DNA of 64,000 nucleotides from BNXB01 sp031548005 (GCA_031548005.1 JAVBRK010000047.1:1-64000); one strand, 5' to 3'; positions 52,755 to 62,536 are shown, numbered from the stretch's first letter. Notes: generated by a model from the sequence alone, not told the origin. A program made the numbers and translations.

Positions 52755-53753
52755 TCATTTTCGATACAAAGGAAAATAAGTATCTTCCTCCGGTTTATCT
52801 TCTGATAACGATGCATATTGCTCCTCATTGGTAATCCATCTCCAGACTTTAAATTTATACTCTGTTGTCGACATCCGGGATTTAAAAATATACAGGCTGT
52901 CGTCCACACCGCCATACCCGCCTCCTAAATGAAGTACCGACAAGTGATGGCGCATTCCTATCCTTCGCGCCTTATCGATTATTAATTTCAGGGGAGAATA
53001 AGACTGATATCCGGCAGCAACTGCTCCCAAATGGTATTGCATGATCTGGTTGCAAATAACAAAAACACCTCCGCCAATTTGTTTTCCGTTTATTTCTGCA
53101 AGCAGGATAAACGCCCGGTAATCATTCGAACGCATCAAATCAATAAAATAATCATCCGGAAAAAAATACGAAAGAGATGCTTTCAGGCGAATCATAGCAG
53201 ATCGATAAGTCTCAGCAAAAGAAAGTATGTCTTCAATTGTTACAGCAAAACGAACGGTGACCCCCTTTTTTTCCGAATGGCGGATCGAGCGACGAACAGA
53301 CTCGCTATACGATCTCCACAAATATTCTTCCGGCAGGGTCAGATCGATTCCAAGTGTGGTATTCAGATCAACGACCTCGCCACATTCAAAATTATCAGAA
53401 CCGGGGATCAGCGGATTCAAGCGGGAAAAAGCGCTGACTACATTCTCGCCACGAAAATAATCCTGCATCACAGGATACAATTCCGGCATAGGATCTGTAG
53501 TCGTTCCAATCCATCCGGCATAGCCATAAACAGAAGACACATCCTGAAGATCTGAAGAGTCGTGTATTCTTCTAAAAATCAAAGGAATAGCTTTTATGTT
53601 CTGATTTTTCTCAAAAACAAGTAATCGGGCTTCTCCCGTTTTGTCCAGTAATTGATAAGAAGGTGTATGATAAAAATCATAAACAGTGACTCTGGATAAT
53701 AATTCTCTCCATTGCTCCGGATGCTCTGTACCATTAATAACTCTGAAATTCAT
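52755..53753 (-). CDS. GNAT/FemAB-like acyltransferase
   Basis: A 332-aa protein resembling the GNAT acyltransferases of exopolysaccharide loci and FemAB-like peptidoglycan transferases (CelD/BcsL-like). The core has SVRRSIRHSEKKGVTVRF, FILLAEINGKQIGGGVFVIC and YHLGAVAAGYQSYSPLKLIID. It could acylate a sugar in the polysaccharide repeat. It is 18 bp downstream of the initiating glycosyltransferase gene. The 102-bp gap after it holds the ruvX -7 box candidate. Confidence 0.75.
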   Translation of the reverse strand: MNFRVINGTEHPEQWRELLSRVTVYDFYHTPSYQLLDKTGEARLLVFEKNQNIKAIPLIFRRIHDSSDLQDVSSVYGYAGWIGTTTDPMPELYPVMQDYFRGENVVSAFSRLNPLIPGSDNFECGEVVDLNTTLGIDLTLPEEYLWRSYSESVRRSIRHSEKKGVTVRFAVTIEDILSFAETYRSAMIRLKASLSYFFPDDYFIDLMRSNDYRAFILLAEINGKQIGGGVFVICNQIMQYHLGAVAAGYQSYSPLKLIIDKARRIGMRHHLSVLHLGGGYGGVDDSLYIFKSRMSTTEYKFKVWRWITNEEQYASLSEDKPEEDTYFPLYRK

Positions 53754-53771
53754 GTAACAGACAATCTGCTT

Positions 53772-55175
53772 TTAATATGCATTTTTTTCTCCCTGAAACA
53801 TATTGATGATAGTTACAACCACAATCTTTAAGTCAAGAAGGAAACTCCAGTTTTCCAGGTACCAAACATCCATCTTAACCCGTTGCTCCATTTGCTCTAT
53901 CATTTTTGTTTCGCCACGACATCCGTTAACCTGAGCCCAGCCTGTTATCCCGGGCTTAATCAGGTGGCGTACCATATATTTATCAATCAGCGTGGAATAT
54001 AATTCCGTATGTTTCAGCATATGAGGACGAGGCCCCACAATGCTCATATCTCCTTTTAATGTATTAAAGAACTGGGGAATTTCATCCAAATTGGTCTTTC
54101 TGAGAAATTGCCCTATTTTTGTTTTACGAGGATCATTTTTCTCCGCCTGTTTATCATCCGAGTCTTCGTTAACCCTCATTGAACGAAATTTATAACAATA
54201 AAAATCTTGTCCATATATGCCTGTACGAAGCTGGCTAAATATAACCGGCCCCGGCGACGACAGCTTAATTAATATTCCAAATATCAAATAGCATACCGGA
54301 AAAACAGTTAATAATACAATTAAAGAGAAAATAATATCAAATGCTCTTTTTATTAATCTGTTATGAACATATTCTAAAGGTTCGGACCGTACCATCATGA
54401 TCGGCAGGGACTCTATAATTTCCAGTGTCATCCGTTTCTTAAGGTAACGGTAAAACTCAGGAACAATATAAAACCGAACCATATTTTTCTCCGAAAAATT
54501 CAATATGCGCAAAATTTTCTCCCCTTGAGAATTGGGTAAAGTGCAATAAATTTCATCAACAGAATACTCGGTAACATAATCTTCTATTTCATGAGTCATT
54601 CCCAAATAATTAGGCAATGTATTTTTCAACAATAGATTATCATCGAAAAAACCCAGTACTTTATATCCATACGACATTTCTTTCTTTAACTCAGCATACA
54701 AATCCATTCCGTTTTTGCCGGCGCCAATAATAACTACCCGCTTGAAATTACGACCAATACGCCGATATTTTTTCAAGGCTTCCCGGGCAAAGACACGCCA
54801 GAGAGTAAAAATAAGAGAGAAAAAAAGATAGAATACAATAATGAACCTGGCAGGAAAATGTCCGGTCTCAAAATCAAGAATTGTCAGAGAAAAAGTAAAT
54901 AAGATTGCATGTAGCGCCGCCAAGGAAAGCGAACGTTGAACGACCTTATCCGTATAAATAACAGGAGTATCTATTTTAATCGGGAAAAAATAAAGTGTAA
55001 ACAGGTAACAGAAATTCAGCATCAACGCTACCAGTTTTATTTTACCGGTGATTTCCGCTAATTCGTATGATTTTGACCAATAGTAGACTACAAAAAAAAC
55101 CAGGTTCAAAACAAAAATATCTCCCAGAAAGACCAGCCACTTGATCAGGTATCCGTAACCCCTATCTTTATTCAT
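53772..55175 (-). CDS. Undecaprenyl-phosphate glycosyl-1-phosphate transferase
   Basis: A 467-aa initiating transferase (WcaJ/WbaP type) that moves a sugar-1-phosphate onto undecaprenyl phosphate at the inner membrane. Four to five helices in the first 130 residues and a CoA-binding-like fold (VVIIGAGKNGMDLYAEL) precede the catalytic half: FDIIFSLIVLLTVFPV helix, then KFRSMRVNEDSDD, KTNLDEIPQFFNTLKGDMSIVGPRP and GITGWAQVNGCRG. Sugar specificity cannot be read. It is the first gene of the exopolysaccharide run, with a full consensus promoter. Confidence 0.94.
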   Translation of the reverse strand: MNKDRGYGYLIKWLVFLGDIFVLNLVFFVVYYWSKSYELAEITGKIKLVALMLNFCYLFTLYFFPIKIDTPVIYTDKVVQRSLSLAALHAILFTFSLTILDFETGHFPARFIIVFYLFFSLIFTLWRVFAREALKKYRRIGRNFKRVVIIGAGKNGMDLYAELKKEMSYGYKVLGFFDDNLLLKNTLPNYLGMTHEIEDYVTEYSVDEIYCTLPNSQGEKILRILNFSEKNMVRFYIVPEFYRYLKKRMTLEIIESLPIMMVRSEPLEYVHNRLIKRAFDIIFSLIVLLTVFPVCYLIFGILIKLSSPGPVIFSQLRTGIYGQDFYCYKFRSMRVNEDSDDKQAEKNDPRKTKIGQFLRKTNLDEIPQFFNTLKGDMSIVGPRPHMLKHTELYSTLIDKYMVRHLIKPGITGWAQVNGCRGETKMIEQMEQRVKMDVWYLENWSFLLDLKIVVVTIINMFQGEKNAY

Positions 55176-55194
55176 ATATCCAATTTCTCACCTG

Positions 55195-55225
55195 CAAATT
55201 TAATCCTAATTTCCTTATATACAAA
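55195..55225 (-). promoter_or_regulatory. Promoter of the exopolysaccharide operon
   Basis: On the minus strand: TTTG (55225-55222), 19 nt spacer, TAAATTTG (55202-55195), 19 nt before the start at 55175. It directly follows the ompA terminator. Confidence 0.8.
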
Positions 55226-55250
55226 AAAAGCGCCTGTTAAAGGCGCTTTT
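55226..55250 (-). terminator. Terminator after the ompA-family gene
   Basis: AAAAGCGCCT and AGGCGCTTTT pair around GTTAA, followed by a T tract on the minus strand, 23 bp after the stop codon. Confidence 0.88.
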
Positions 55251-55272
55251 CTTTTTCTATTCAGAAAGCTTC

Positions 55273-56439
55273 TTATTGAGCACTCATGATTACAACGCGG
55301 TTCCAGTTATTTTCCGGATAAGGTTGTTCATCAGAACCTTTCCACTCAACGATAATATTTTGAGTTGGGATGTTGTACTTAGCAGTCAGTTCTTTTGCAA
55401 CTGCTTTCGCACGTTTTTCAGAAAGCTTCAGGTTGTAGCTGGAAGTACCGGTTTTCTTATCTGCATAACCGATCACTTTAATCTTTTCACCTGTGTTCTT
55501 CATAAACTGAGCTGTATTGTAAACGCTGATTTGTTGGTTAGCGTCGATCACAGCGCTGTTCAAACGGAAGAATACAACGTTCGGTACATAGCTGATTTCT
55601 TTAGATACAACAGGAGCTTGTTGTTTCGGACATTCCGGACAAGATACCGGACGTTTTGACAACTCTCCGTTTTCTGCACGCAAAGCATTGATTTTGCTGT
55701 TCAAATCGTTGATCAAACCATAATCCATCGGTTCAACAATTTCGAAGTCGGTTCTTCCGAGTTTGAAAGTAAGACCGGCAGAAGCAGTTACAATAGCTTC
55801 GTTTTGAGCTTTTTGAACGATCCGGTCAAAATAATCGGGAACGAAAGCCGAACCTAAATCGAAATCAAGATTAACGCGTTCGCTCAAGCGGAATCCAAAT
55901 TGAACACCAGCATTGACAGAAAGAGCGTTGGAATAGCGTTGGTAGTCTTTCGGAAAGCCAGCAGGAGCAACTTGTTCGCTTTGAAAACGGTGAGCATATC
56001 CCAAACCTACGTAAGGAGTGAAATTAAACACTTTTGTCGGAGAATATTTACCCCAATAGTTTGCAAGGTTCCACATAGCGTCCATGTGAACATTGTAATA
56101 AGTGTCATGTTGCATGAATTTACCCAGATTTTCAAAACCGTGTAATGCACCGCCTTGACCTTTCAAACGAACTCCCCAATACGGGCTGAACCATTTTCCA
56201 AGTGAAACTGTCGGAGCCAAAGTAACCCGATTCATAAAATCAGCATCCATGTCGTGGTCTCCAAAGAAAACCTGAGCTCCAGCTCCAAGATGAATAAACC
56301 AGTTATCTCCGGCTTTATTCCTTTTAAAATTTGTTTTAAATCCTGCGTCCGGACTTTCTACAGGGGCTTGTGCATTCTGTGCAAAAGTAGAAAATGCAAA
56401 ACCCAGCGCTAAAGCAATAAGTAAGAATTTTGTTCTCAT
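55273..56439 (-). CDS. OmpA family outer membrane protein
   Basis: A 388-aa protein with a signal peptide (MRTKFLLIALALGFAFSTFAQ), an eight-strand beta-barrel (about residues 40-230), a short Cys/Pro-rich hinge (SCPECPKQQAP) and a C-terminal OmpA peptidoglycan-binding domain (VVFFRLNSAVIDANQQISVYN to the SYNLKLSEKRAKAVAKEL motif). It links the outer membrane to the cell wall. It is a single-gene transcript with a consensus promoter and a strong terminator, the pattern of an abundant outer-membrane protein. Confidence 0.95.
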   Translation of the reverse strand: MRTKFLLIALALGFAFSTFAQNAQAPVESPDAGFKTNFKRNKAGDNWFIHLGAGAQVFFGDHDMDADFMNRVTLAPTVSLGKWFSPYWGVRLKGQGGALHGFENLGKFMQHDTYYNVHMDAMWNLANYWGKYSPTKVFNFTPYVGLGYAHRFQSEQVAPAGFPKDYQRYSNALSVNAGVQFGFRLSERVNLDFDLGSAFVPDYFDRIVQKAQNEAIVTASAGLTFKLGRTDFEIVEPMDYGLINDLNSKINALRAENGELSKRPVSCPECPKQQAPVVSKEISYVPNVVFFRLNSAVIDANQQISVYNTAQFMKNTGEKIKVIGYADKKTGTSSYNLKLSEKRAKAVAKELTAKYNIPTQNIIVEWKGSDEQPYPENNWNRVVIMSAQ

Positions 56440-56507
56440 AACTAAAATATTAAGTTTGCAATTAAATATTCAATAAAAAAAGTACTTAAACGACATCAAA
56501 TTTGCCC

Positions 56508-56538
56508 CAAATGTACGAACTAATCCTGTATTAACAAA
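56508..56538 (-). promoter_or_regulatory. Promoter of the ompA-family gene
   Basis: On the minus strand: TTTG (56538-56535), 19 nt spacer, TACATTTG (56515-56508). This leaves a leader of about 60 nt, AT-rich. Confidence 0.8.
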
Positions 56539-56636
56539 AAAAAACACACAAATTTCAACAAAAATTACAGGAATTTATTCTTAACACATATAAAACAACA
56601 AATGTAATAAAAAGTTTATCTTTGAATATATTTATT

Positions 56637-57788
56637 TTATTCAAAATAATTTAAAACTTTATATCCTCCCTCTTTCAGATACGCCTCTTTTTTCATCTCC
56701 TTCAAATCACTGCTCATCATATCGCTAATCAACAAAGGAAGCGTGTAATCCGGTTTCCAGCCCAATTTATTCCGGGCCTTAGACGAATCTCCGATCAATA
56801 AATCAACTTCTGTCGGACGAAAATACTGTGGATCAACTCTGACAACAGCGCCCCCCATCCGGTCAAGAATCAATTTTATATAATTTTCACCTACTTTTTC
56901 TTTATACACGTTTGTATTAACATCAACAATCATACCAATTTCATCAGCTCCATCCCCTTTGAATTCTATTGCAACCCCTATCTCCTTAAAAGCCATCGAA
57001 ATGAAATCCCGGATTGTTGTTGTTACGCCGGTTGCAATGACATAATCGTCAGGCTGGTCTTGCTGTAGAACGAGGTACATTGCTTTAACATAGTCCTTGG
57101 CATGCCCCCAGTCCCGTTTACTGGAAAGATTTCCCATATAAACCGTCTTCTGCATTCCCAGGGCAATTTTAGATACCGCCCGGGTGACTTTACGGGTTAC
57201 AAACGTTTCTCCGCGAAGCGGAGACTCATGATTAAACAAGATGCCATTGCTGGCATGCATTCCATAAGCTTCACGATAATTAACCGTGATCCAGTAGGCA
57301 TACATTTTTGCAACTGCATATGGGCTCCGGGGATAAAAAGGGGTTGTTTCTTTTTGAGGAACTTCCTGCACCAGGCCATACAATTCCGATGTCGAGGCCT
57401 GATAAATCCGGGTTTTATCCACCAGATTCAATAAGCGTACAGACTCCAGAATCCGCAATGTTCCCACCCCATCTACATTAGCAACATATTCCGGGGTGTC
57501 GAAGCTCACTTTCACGTGGCTCATAGCTCCCAGATTATAAATTTCGTCCGGCCGGGTTTCTCCGATGATTCTGGTCAGATTCATAGAATCTGTCAAATCT
57601 CCGTAATGCAAAATCAAATTACGGTGTTCAACATGAGGATCCTGATACAAATGATCGATCCTGTCTGTATTGAACAAAGACGCACGGCGTTTAATTCCAT
57701 GCACAATATATCCTTTTTTTATCAGATATTCAGCCAAATAGGCTCCGTCTTGTCCAGTAATTCCGGTAATCAATGCTACTTTTGACAT
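56637..57788 (-). CDS. gmd: GDP-mannose 4,6-dehydratase
   Basis: A 383-aa short-chain dehydrogenase that turns GDP-D-mannose into GDP-4-keto-6-deoxymannose. The NADP site is ALITGITGQDGAYLAEYL, and the catalytic Tyr-Lys pair is in YPRSPYAVAKMYAYWI. It also has RRASLFNTDRIDHLY and NHESPLRGETFVTRK, characteristic of Gmd. The start at 57788 is preferred over 57800, and it overlaps fcl by 13 bp. With Fcl it makes GDP-L-fucose. Confidence 0.96.
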   Translation of the reverse strand: MSKVALITGITGQDGAYLAEYLIKKGYIVHGIKRRASLFNTDRIDHLYQDPHVEHRNLILHYGDLTDSMNLTRIIGETRPDEIYNLGAMSHVKVSFDTPEYVANVDGVGTLRILESVRLLNLVDKTRIYQASTSELYGLVQEVPQKETTPFYPRSPYAVAKMYAYWITVNYREAYGMHASNGILFNHESPLRGETFVTRKVTRAVSKIALGMQKTVYMGNLSSKRDWGHAKDYVKAMYLVLQQDQPDDYVIATGVTTTIRDFISMAFKEIGVAIEFKGDGADEIGMIVDVNTNVYKEKVGENYIKLILDRMGGAVVRVDPQYFRPTEVDLLIGDSSKARNKLGWKPDYTLPLLISDMMSSDLKEMKKEAYLKEGGYKVLNYFE

Positions 57789-58852
57789 TTTAAATACCAA
57801 TAATATAATTTATTTATTCCTGTTTTAATATCAATTTGATGCTTCCAGCCTATATTGTGTAATTTTTCCACGTTAGTCAGCTTCCGCATCGTTCCATCGG
57901 GTTTATTCCTGTTAAAATAAAACTCTCCATTATAGCCTACAGCTTTTGCTATCAGTAAAGCAAGGTTTTTGACAGATATTTCCTCACCAGTGCCGATATT
58001 GATGTGGGTATTCCGGATTTCTTTTCCCTGAGGCTTCAAATCACTGAAATCCACATGCTGCATAATAAATACACAGGCATCGGCCATTTCTTCACTCCAG
58101 AGAAACTCCCGCATCGGTTCCCCGGTACCCCAGATCTCAACTTTATTATCAAAGATCCCGTATTTGGCCAAAACCGACAATATATTCTCTTTCGGCGCAC
58201 TTCCCGAAGTATTTTCTACCGGACGTAAATCCAGGTCTTTCATTATCGCATCCCAATTCTGATCGTGTATCATCTTGGCTAAATACACCTTACGCAGCAA
58301 TGCCGGTAAAACATGCGACTTTTCCAGATCAAAATTGTCATTAGGGCCATATAGATTCGTGGGCATCACTGCAATGTAATTGGTACCATGCTGAATATTG
58401 TAACTCTCACAGATTTTTATCCCTGCAATTTTAGCAATGGCATACGGCTCATTCGTATATTCCAGAGTGTCTGTTAACAAACAATCTTCAGGCATCGGTT
58501 GTGGAGCTTCTTTCGGATAAATACAGGTCGAACCCAGAAATAAGAGTTTTTTTACTCCATATAGATACGATGCATGAATTACATTATTCTGAATCATCAG
58601 ATTCTCATATATAAACGACGCCCGGTACGTATTGTTTGCAACAATTCCTCCAACTTTGGCCGCCGCCAGAAACACAAAATCCGGTTTTTCTTTTGCAAAG
58701 AATTCACAGACAGCCTTCTGATCGGTTAAATCCAATCCCGAATGGTTTCTCAAAACCAGGTTTGAATATCCTTTTTCTTTTAAATTGTGAAGTATGGCCG
58801 ACCCTACCAGCCCATTATGCCCTGCAACATATATTTTAGATTCCTTTTCCAT
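57776..58852 (-). CDS. fcl: GDP-L-fucose synthase
   Basis: A 358-aa epimerase/reductase that completes GDP-L-fucose synthesis. It has the NADP motif VAGHNGLVGSAILHNL, the Ser/Tyr/Lys catalytic region with FLGSTCIYPKEAPQPM and YAIAKIAGIKICESYN, and LYGPNDNFDLEKSHVLPAL. It precedes gmd in the operon, the reverse of the order in E. coli. Fucose from this pathway may decorate the exopolysaccharide, or glycoproteins as known in Bacteroides. Confidence 0.96.
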   Translation of the reverse strand: MEKESKIYVAGHNGLVGSAILHNLKEKGYSNLVLRNHSGLDLTDQKAVCEFFAKEKPDFVFLAAAKVGGIVANNTYRASFIYENLMIQNNVIHASYLYGVKKLLFLGSTCIYPKEAPQPMPEDCLLTDTLEYTNEPYAIAKIAGIKICESYNIQHGTNYIAVMPTNLYGPNDNFDLEKSHVLPALLRKVYLAKMIHDQNWDAIMKDLDLRPVENTSGSAPKENILSVLAKYGIFDNKVEIWGTGEPMREFLWSEEMADACVFIMQHVDFSDLKPQGKEIRNTHINIGTGEEISVKNLALLIAKAVGYNGEFYFNRNKPDGTMRKLTNVEKLHNIGWKHQIDIKTGINKLYYWYLKCQK

Positions 58853-58908
58853 ACTAAGTAAACTGAACTTGTATTGGACCTATGCCCCAGTTTTTAATTA
58901 TGCGTGCA

Positions 58909-58925
58909 ATTTGCATGCAAATATA
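58909..58925 (-). promoter_or_regulatory. -7 box with overlapping 14-bp palindrome upstream of fcl-gmd
   Basis: ATTTGCATGCAAAT (58909-58922) is a perfect palindrome that covers most of TATATTTG (58925-58918 read on the minus strand). The start at 58852 is 65 nt downstream. An operator on the core promoter is a natural reading. Confidence 0.5.
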
Positions 58926-59039
58926 CTACTTTTTCATAAAATAAAATTTATTCGGGAGGGCATTAACCTTACAAAATCGCCCTGTCAATAAAAATCACAC
59001 GATTTATGTCAAGCAAGTACGGAAAAACAAAAAAAGTAT

Positions 59040-59047
59040 TACATTTG
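59040..59047 (+). promoter_or_regulatory. -7 promoter box for the yhcH-glgB-manA run
   Basis: TACATTTG, an exact match, 29 nt before the ATG at 59077. The -33 region is weak. Confidence 0.55.
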
Positions 59048-59076
59048 TAACAATTAATCACAGAACAAATCATATC

Positions 59077-59526
59077 ATGATTATTGATTCCATAGAAAAC
59101 AGCACTCTTTATGAGCAGATCAATCCTTATTTCAAACAAGCGTTCGATTATATTAAAGGACTGGATTTCTCTTTCGAAGAATCCGGTAAAACAGTACTGA
59201 TAGACGATGTATTGATTCTCAATATCAACGAGTCCAAACTCAAGGCGACTACCGATGCCAAATTAGAGGCTCACAACAAATACATCGATATCCAATTACC
59301 TCTCTCCTGCGCCGAAACATTCGGATGGAAGCGTCGCAGCAAATGTAATAATGTGGATGTGCCTTTCAATGTCGAAAAAGACATTGAATTCTATAGCGAT
59401 TTTCCATCGACCTGTTTTACCATATGCCCCGGAGAATTTGTGATCTTCTTTCCCGAAGATGCTCATGCTCCCTGCATAGGAGACGGGGAGATCAGGAAGA
59501 TTATTGTAAAAGTCTCTGTGAAATAA
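59077..59526 (+). CDS. YhcH/YjgK/YiaL family protein
   Basis: A 149-aa cupin-like protein. Family motifs are DVLILNINESKLKA, EAHNKYIDIQLPLS with the His and acidic metal ligands, and FVIFFPEDAHAPCIG near the end. Members act on sugars; E. coli NanQ (YhcH) speeds anomer conversion of N-acetylneuraminate. Here it is directly ahead of glgB and manA, so the substrate might be another sugar. The stop and the glgB ATG are adjacent. Confidence 0.9.
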   Translation: MIIDSIENSTLYEQINPYFKQAFDYIKGLDFSFEESGKTVLIDDVLILNINESKLKATTDAKLEAHNKYIDIQLPLSCAETFGWKRRSKCNNVDVPFNVEKDIEFYSDFPSTCFTICPGEFVIFFPEDAHAPCIGDGEIRKIIVKVSVK

Positions 59527-61560
59527 ATGAATGAAGAATGTAAAGCACCTATGAATCTGATACAAAATGACCCTTGGCTGAAGCCATATGAGAATGCTAT
59601 TAAAGGACGTTATGAGCATTTTCTCTGGAAAGAGAAAGAACTGACGCAAGAAGGAAAATCAAATCTGTGTGAATTTGCTTCCGGGTATCTTTACTTCGGA
59701 TTGGCTAAAACAAAAAAAGGCTGGATATTCCGGGAATGGGCTCCCCATGCTACTGAAATATTCCTGACCGGTACTTTCAACAACTGGCAACAGCGGGAAG
59801 ATTACAAACTCACCCCCCTCGAAAACGGAGTCTGGGAAATCGTCCTGCCGGAAAATGCTTTGCACCATGGAGACCTGTACAAACTGATGATACACTGGGA
59901 GGGCGGTTGCGGAGAACGGATACCTGCCTGGTGCCGCCGGGTGGTGCAAGATGAACAGAGCCTTATCTTCTGCGCACAGGTCTGGGCTCCTGAACAACCA
60001 TACCAGTTCAAAAACAATAAATTTAAACCGGATACTTCTCCTCTTCTGATTTATGAATGCCATATAGGTATGGCCACCGAACAGGAAAAAGTAGGTTCGT
60101 ACGTGGAATTCCGGGAAAATGTATTGCCTCGTATTGCCGAAGACGGATACAATGCAATACAAATCATGGCAATCCAGGAGCACCCTTACTACGGATCGTT
60201 CGGGTATCATGTTTCCAGTTTTTTTGCAGCATCCTCCCGGTTCGGCACTCCGGATGAACTGAAAGAGTTAATCGATACTGCCCATTCGATGGGTATTGCT
60301 GTCATCATGGATATCGTCCATTCCCATGCCGTAAAAAACGAGATGGAAGGGTTGGGACGATTCGACGGCTCCTACAGTCAATATTTTCACAATAACGACC
60401 GCAGGGTTCATTCGGCCTGGGACTCCCTTTGTTTCGATTATGGAAAGACCGAAGTCCTGCACTTTTTGCTTTCCAATTGTAAATTCTGGCTCGAAGAATA
60501 TAAATTCGACGGCTTCCGGTTCGATGGAGTAACCTCCATGTTGTACTACAGTCACGGGTTAGGAGAAGCTTTTACAAATTATGGAGATTATTACAACGGG
60601 CATCAGGATACAGATGCAATCTGTTACCTGATGTTAGCTAACCGGCTTATTCATGAAATGAAGCCGGATGCAATAACCATTGCAGAAGAAGTCAGCGGTA
60701 TGCCGGGCTTAGCAGCAAAGATTCAGGACGGAGGATATGGTTTCAATTACCGGATGGCCATGAATATTCCTGACTTCTGGATTAAAACCCTGAAAGAGAA
60801 GCAAGACCAGGATTGGCATCCCTCAGCGATCTGGTGGGAAACAACCAACCGCCGGGTCGATGAAAAGACAATCAGTTATGCAGAAAGTCATGACCAGGCG
60901 CTGGTAGGAGACAAGACCATTATTTTCTGGTTGGCCGATGCGGCCATGTACTGGCACATGCATGCCGACGACAATGACCTGTCTATCGACCGGAGTCTCG
61001 CACTGCATAAAATGATCCGGCTGGTAACGGCATCGACTATTAATGGAGGATATCTCAATTTCATGGGTAACGAATTCGGACATCCCGAATGGATCGATTT
61101 TCCACGTTCCGATAACGGTTGGTCCTATAAATATGCCCGGCGTCAATGGAGCCTTGTTGACAATCAGAATTTGAAATATCATTATCTTGGAGATTTTGAT
61201 AAAGCCATGATCCAGCTGATCAAAGACCAGAAAAACTTCCAGGATCTGCCTTTGTATAAGGTTTGGGATAACGATGGAGACCAGGTATTGGCTTTTCGTC
61301 GTGGGGATCTGGTATTTTTGTTTAATTTTAATCCGGAAAAATCATTTACGAACTACGGAGTATTGGTCAAACCGGGAGAATACCGGATCGTTCTGGACTC
61401 CGATAGCTCCGAATTCGGAGGGCATGCGAGAATCGACCATACGATTTCATATTTCACACACCTGGATCCTCTGTATGAGGGAGAAAAAAAAGAGTGGCTG
61501 AAGTTGTACCTTCCGGCCAGAACAGCAATCATCTTAAAAAAAATAAACATTAATCTATAA
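59527..61560 (+). CDS. glgB: 1,4-alpha-glucan branching enzyme
   Basis: A 677-aa GH13 enzyme that makes alpha-1,6 branches in glycogen. It has the N-terminal CBM48-like domain (FREWAPHATEIFLTGTFNNW), then IMDIVHSHAVKNEM, GFRFDGVTSMLYY with the catalytic Asp, AEEVSGMPG with the catalytic Glu, and YAESHDQALVGDK with the transition-state Asp. Met9 (59551) is an alternative start. Length matches eukaryote-like branching enzymes common in Bacteroidota. Confidence 0.95.
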   Translation: MNEECKAPMNLIQNDPWLKPYENAIKGRYEHFLWKEKELTQEGKSNLCEFASGYLYFGLAKTKKGWIFREWAPHATEIFLTGTFNNWQQREDYKLTPLENGVWEIVLPENALHHGDLYKLMIHWEGGCGERIPAWCRRVVQDEQSLIFCAQVWAPEQPYQFKNNKFKPDTSPLLIYECHIGMATEQEKVGSYVEFRENVLPRIAEDGYNAIQIMAIQEHPYYGSFGYHVSSFFAASSRFGTPDELKELIDTAHSMGIAVIMDIVHSHAVKNEMEGLGRFDGSYSQYFHNNDRRVHSAWDSLCFDYGKTEVLHFLLSNCKFWLEEYKFDGFRFDGVTSMLYYSHGLGEAFTNYGDYYNGHQDTDAICYLMLANRLIHEMKPDAITIAEEVSGMPGLAAKIQDGGYGFNYRMAMNIPDFWIKTLKEKQDQDWHPSAIWWETTNRRVDEKTISYAESHDQALVGDKTIIFWLADAAMYWHMHADDNDLSIDRSLALHKMIRLVTASTINGGYLNFMGNEFGHPEWIDFPRSDNGWSYKYARRQWSLVDNQNLKYHYLGDFDKAMIQLIKDQKNFQDLPLYKVWDNDGDQVLAFRRGDLVFLFNFNPEKSFTNYGVLVKPGEYRIVLDSDSSEFGGHARIDHTISYFTHLDPLYEGEKKEWLKLYLPARTAIILKKININL

Positions 61561-61564
61561 AAAT

Positions 61565-62536
61565 ATGTATCCACTGATATTCGAACCGATACTTAAGCCT
61601 ATTATCTGGGGAGGGAACCAGATCTGCATTTTCAAGGATATTCACCCCCGCCAACAGGGAATTGGCGAAAGTTGGGAAATTTCAGACGTTCAGGATAATG
61701 TTTCCGTTGTCGCCAATGGAGAACTGAAAGGAAAATCGTTGGACGATCTGATTCGCAACTATGGAGAAAAGTTGCTTGGGAAAAAGGTTCTGGAGCGTTT
61801 TGGGACAACATTTCCTCTGCTGATTAAATTCATCGATGCTCGCGAAGCGCTATCGATACAGGTGCATCCGGATGATACGTTAGCAAAAAAACGCCACGAT
61901 TCGTTCGGAAAAACTGAAATGTGGTACCTGATCGATTGTACTCCGGGAGCATTTCTGTACTCCGGATTCTCCAAACAATTAGATGCTGCCGGATATATTA
62001 AAAGCTTGGATAATGACACTTTTACCAATTACTTAGATAAACACGAAGTGAAGCCGGGAGATGTTTTTTTCCTTCCCGCCGGACGGGTACATGCCATTGG
62101 AGCCGGATGCTTCATTGCTGAAATCCAGCAAACTTCGAATATTACCTATCGCATCTACGACTACAATCGTAAAGATACCCAGGGTAATCCCCGGGAACTG
62201 CATACTGAACTGGCAAAAGACGCCATCGACTATACAGTACATCAGTACCATAAGCTCAATTATGTTCAAAAAAAGAATGAAACTCAGAATCTGGTGGCCT
62301 GTCCTTATTTTGTAACCAACCTGATCGACACCAACTACCGGGAAGTTCGGAATCTCGCCGGAAGAGATTCTTTCACGGCCTATATATGCATGGAAGGGCA
62401 ATTGACTCTCACCGACAACAATGATTTTACAATGAATATCAGGCAAGGAGAGACCGTTCTGATTCCAGCCGAATGCACAGAAGTTACGCTGACTCCTGAA
62501 AAAAACTGCAAATTATTGGAAACTTATATCGGATAA
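61565..62536 (+). CDS. manA: Mannose-6-phosphate isomerase, type I
   Basis: A 323-aa zinc enzyme that interconverts fructose-6-phosphate and mannose-6-phosphate. Zinc ligands are visible in IQVHPDDTLAKKR (Gln/His) and KTEMWYLIDC (Glu), and in PAGRVHAIGAG (His). It starts 4 bp after glgB. It can supply mannose-6-P for GDP-mannose and so for the Gmd-Fcl pathway on the opposite strand. Confidence 0.95.
   Translation: MYPLIFEPILKPIIWGGNQICIFKDIHPRQQGIGESWEISDVQDNVSVVANGELKGKSLDDLIRNYGEKLLGKKVLERFGTTFPLLIKFIDAREALSIQVHPDDTLAKKRHDSFGKTEMWYLIDCTPGAFLYSGFSKQLDAAGYIKSLDNDTFTNYLDKHEVKPGDVFFLPAGRVHAIGAGCFIAEIQQTSNITYRIYDYNRKDTQGNPRELHTELAKDAIDYTVHQYHKLNYVQKKNETQNLVACPYFVTNLIDTNYREVRNLAGRDSFTAYICMEGQLTLTDNNDFTMNIRQGETVLIPAECTEVTLTPEKNCKLLETYIG

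Noticed and set aside
56617..56630. Plus-strand TATCTTTG box near the gmd 3' end
   Set aside because: It points into the end of gmd on the opposite strand with no plus-strand gene following.
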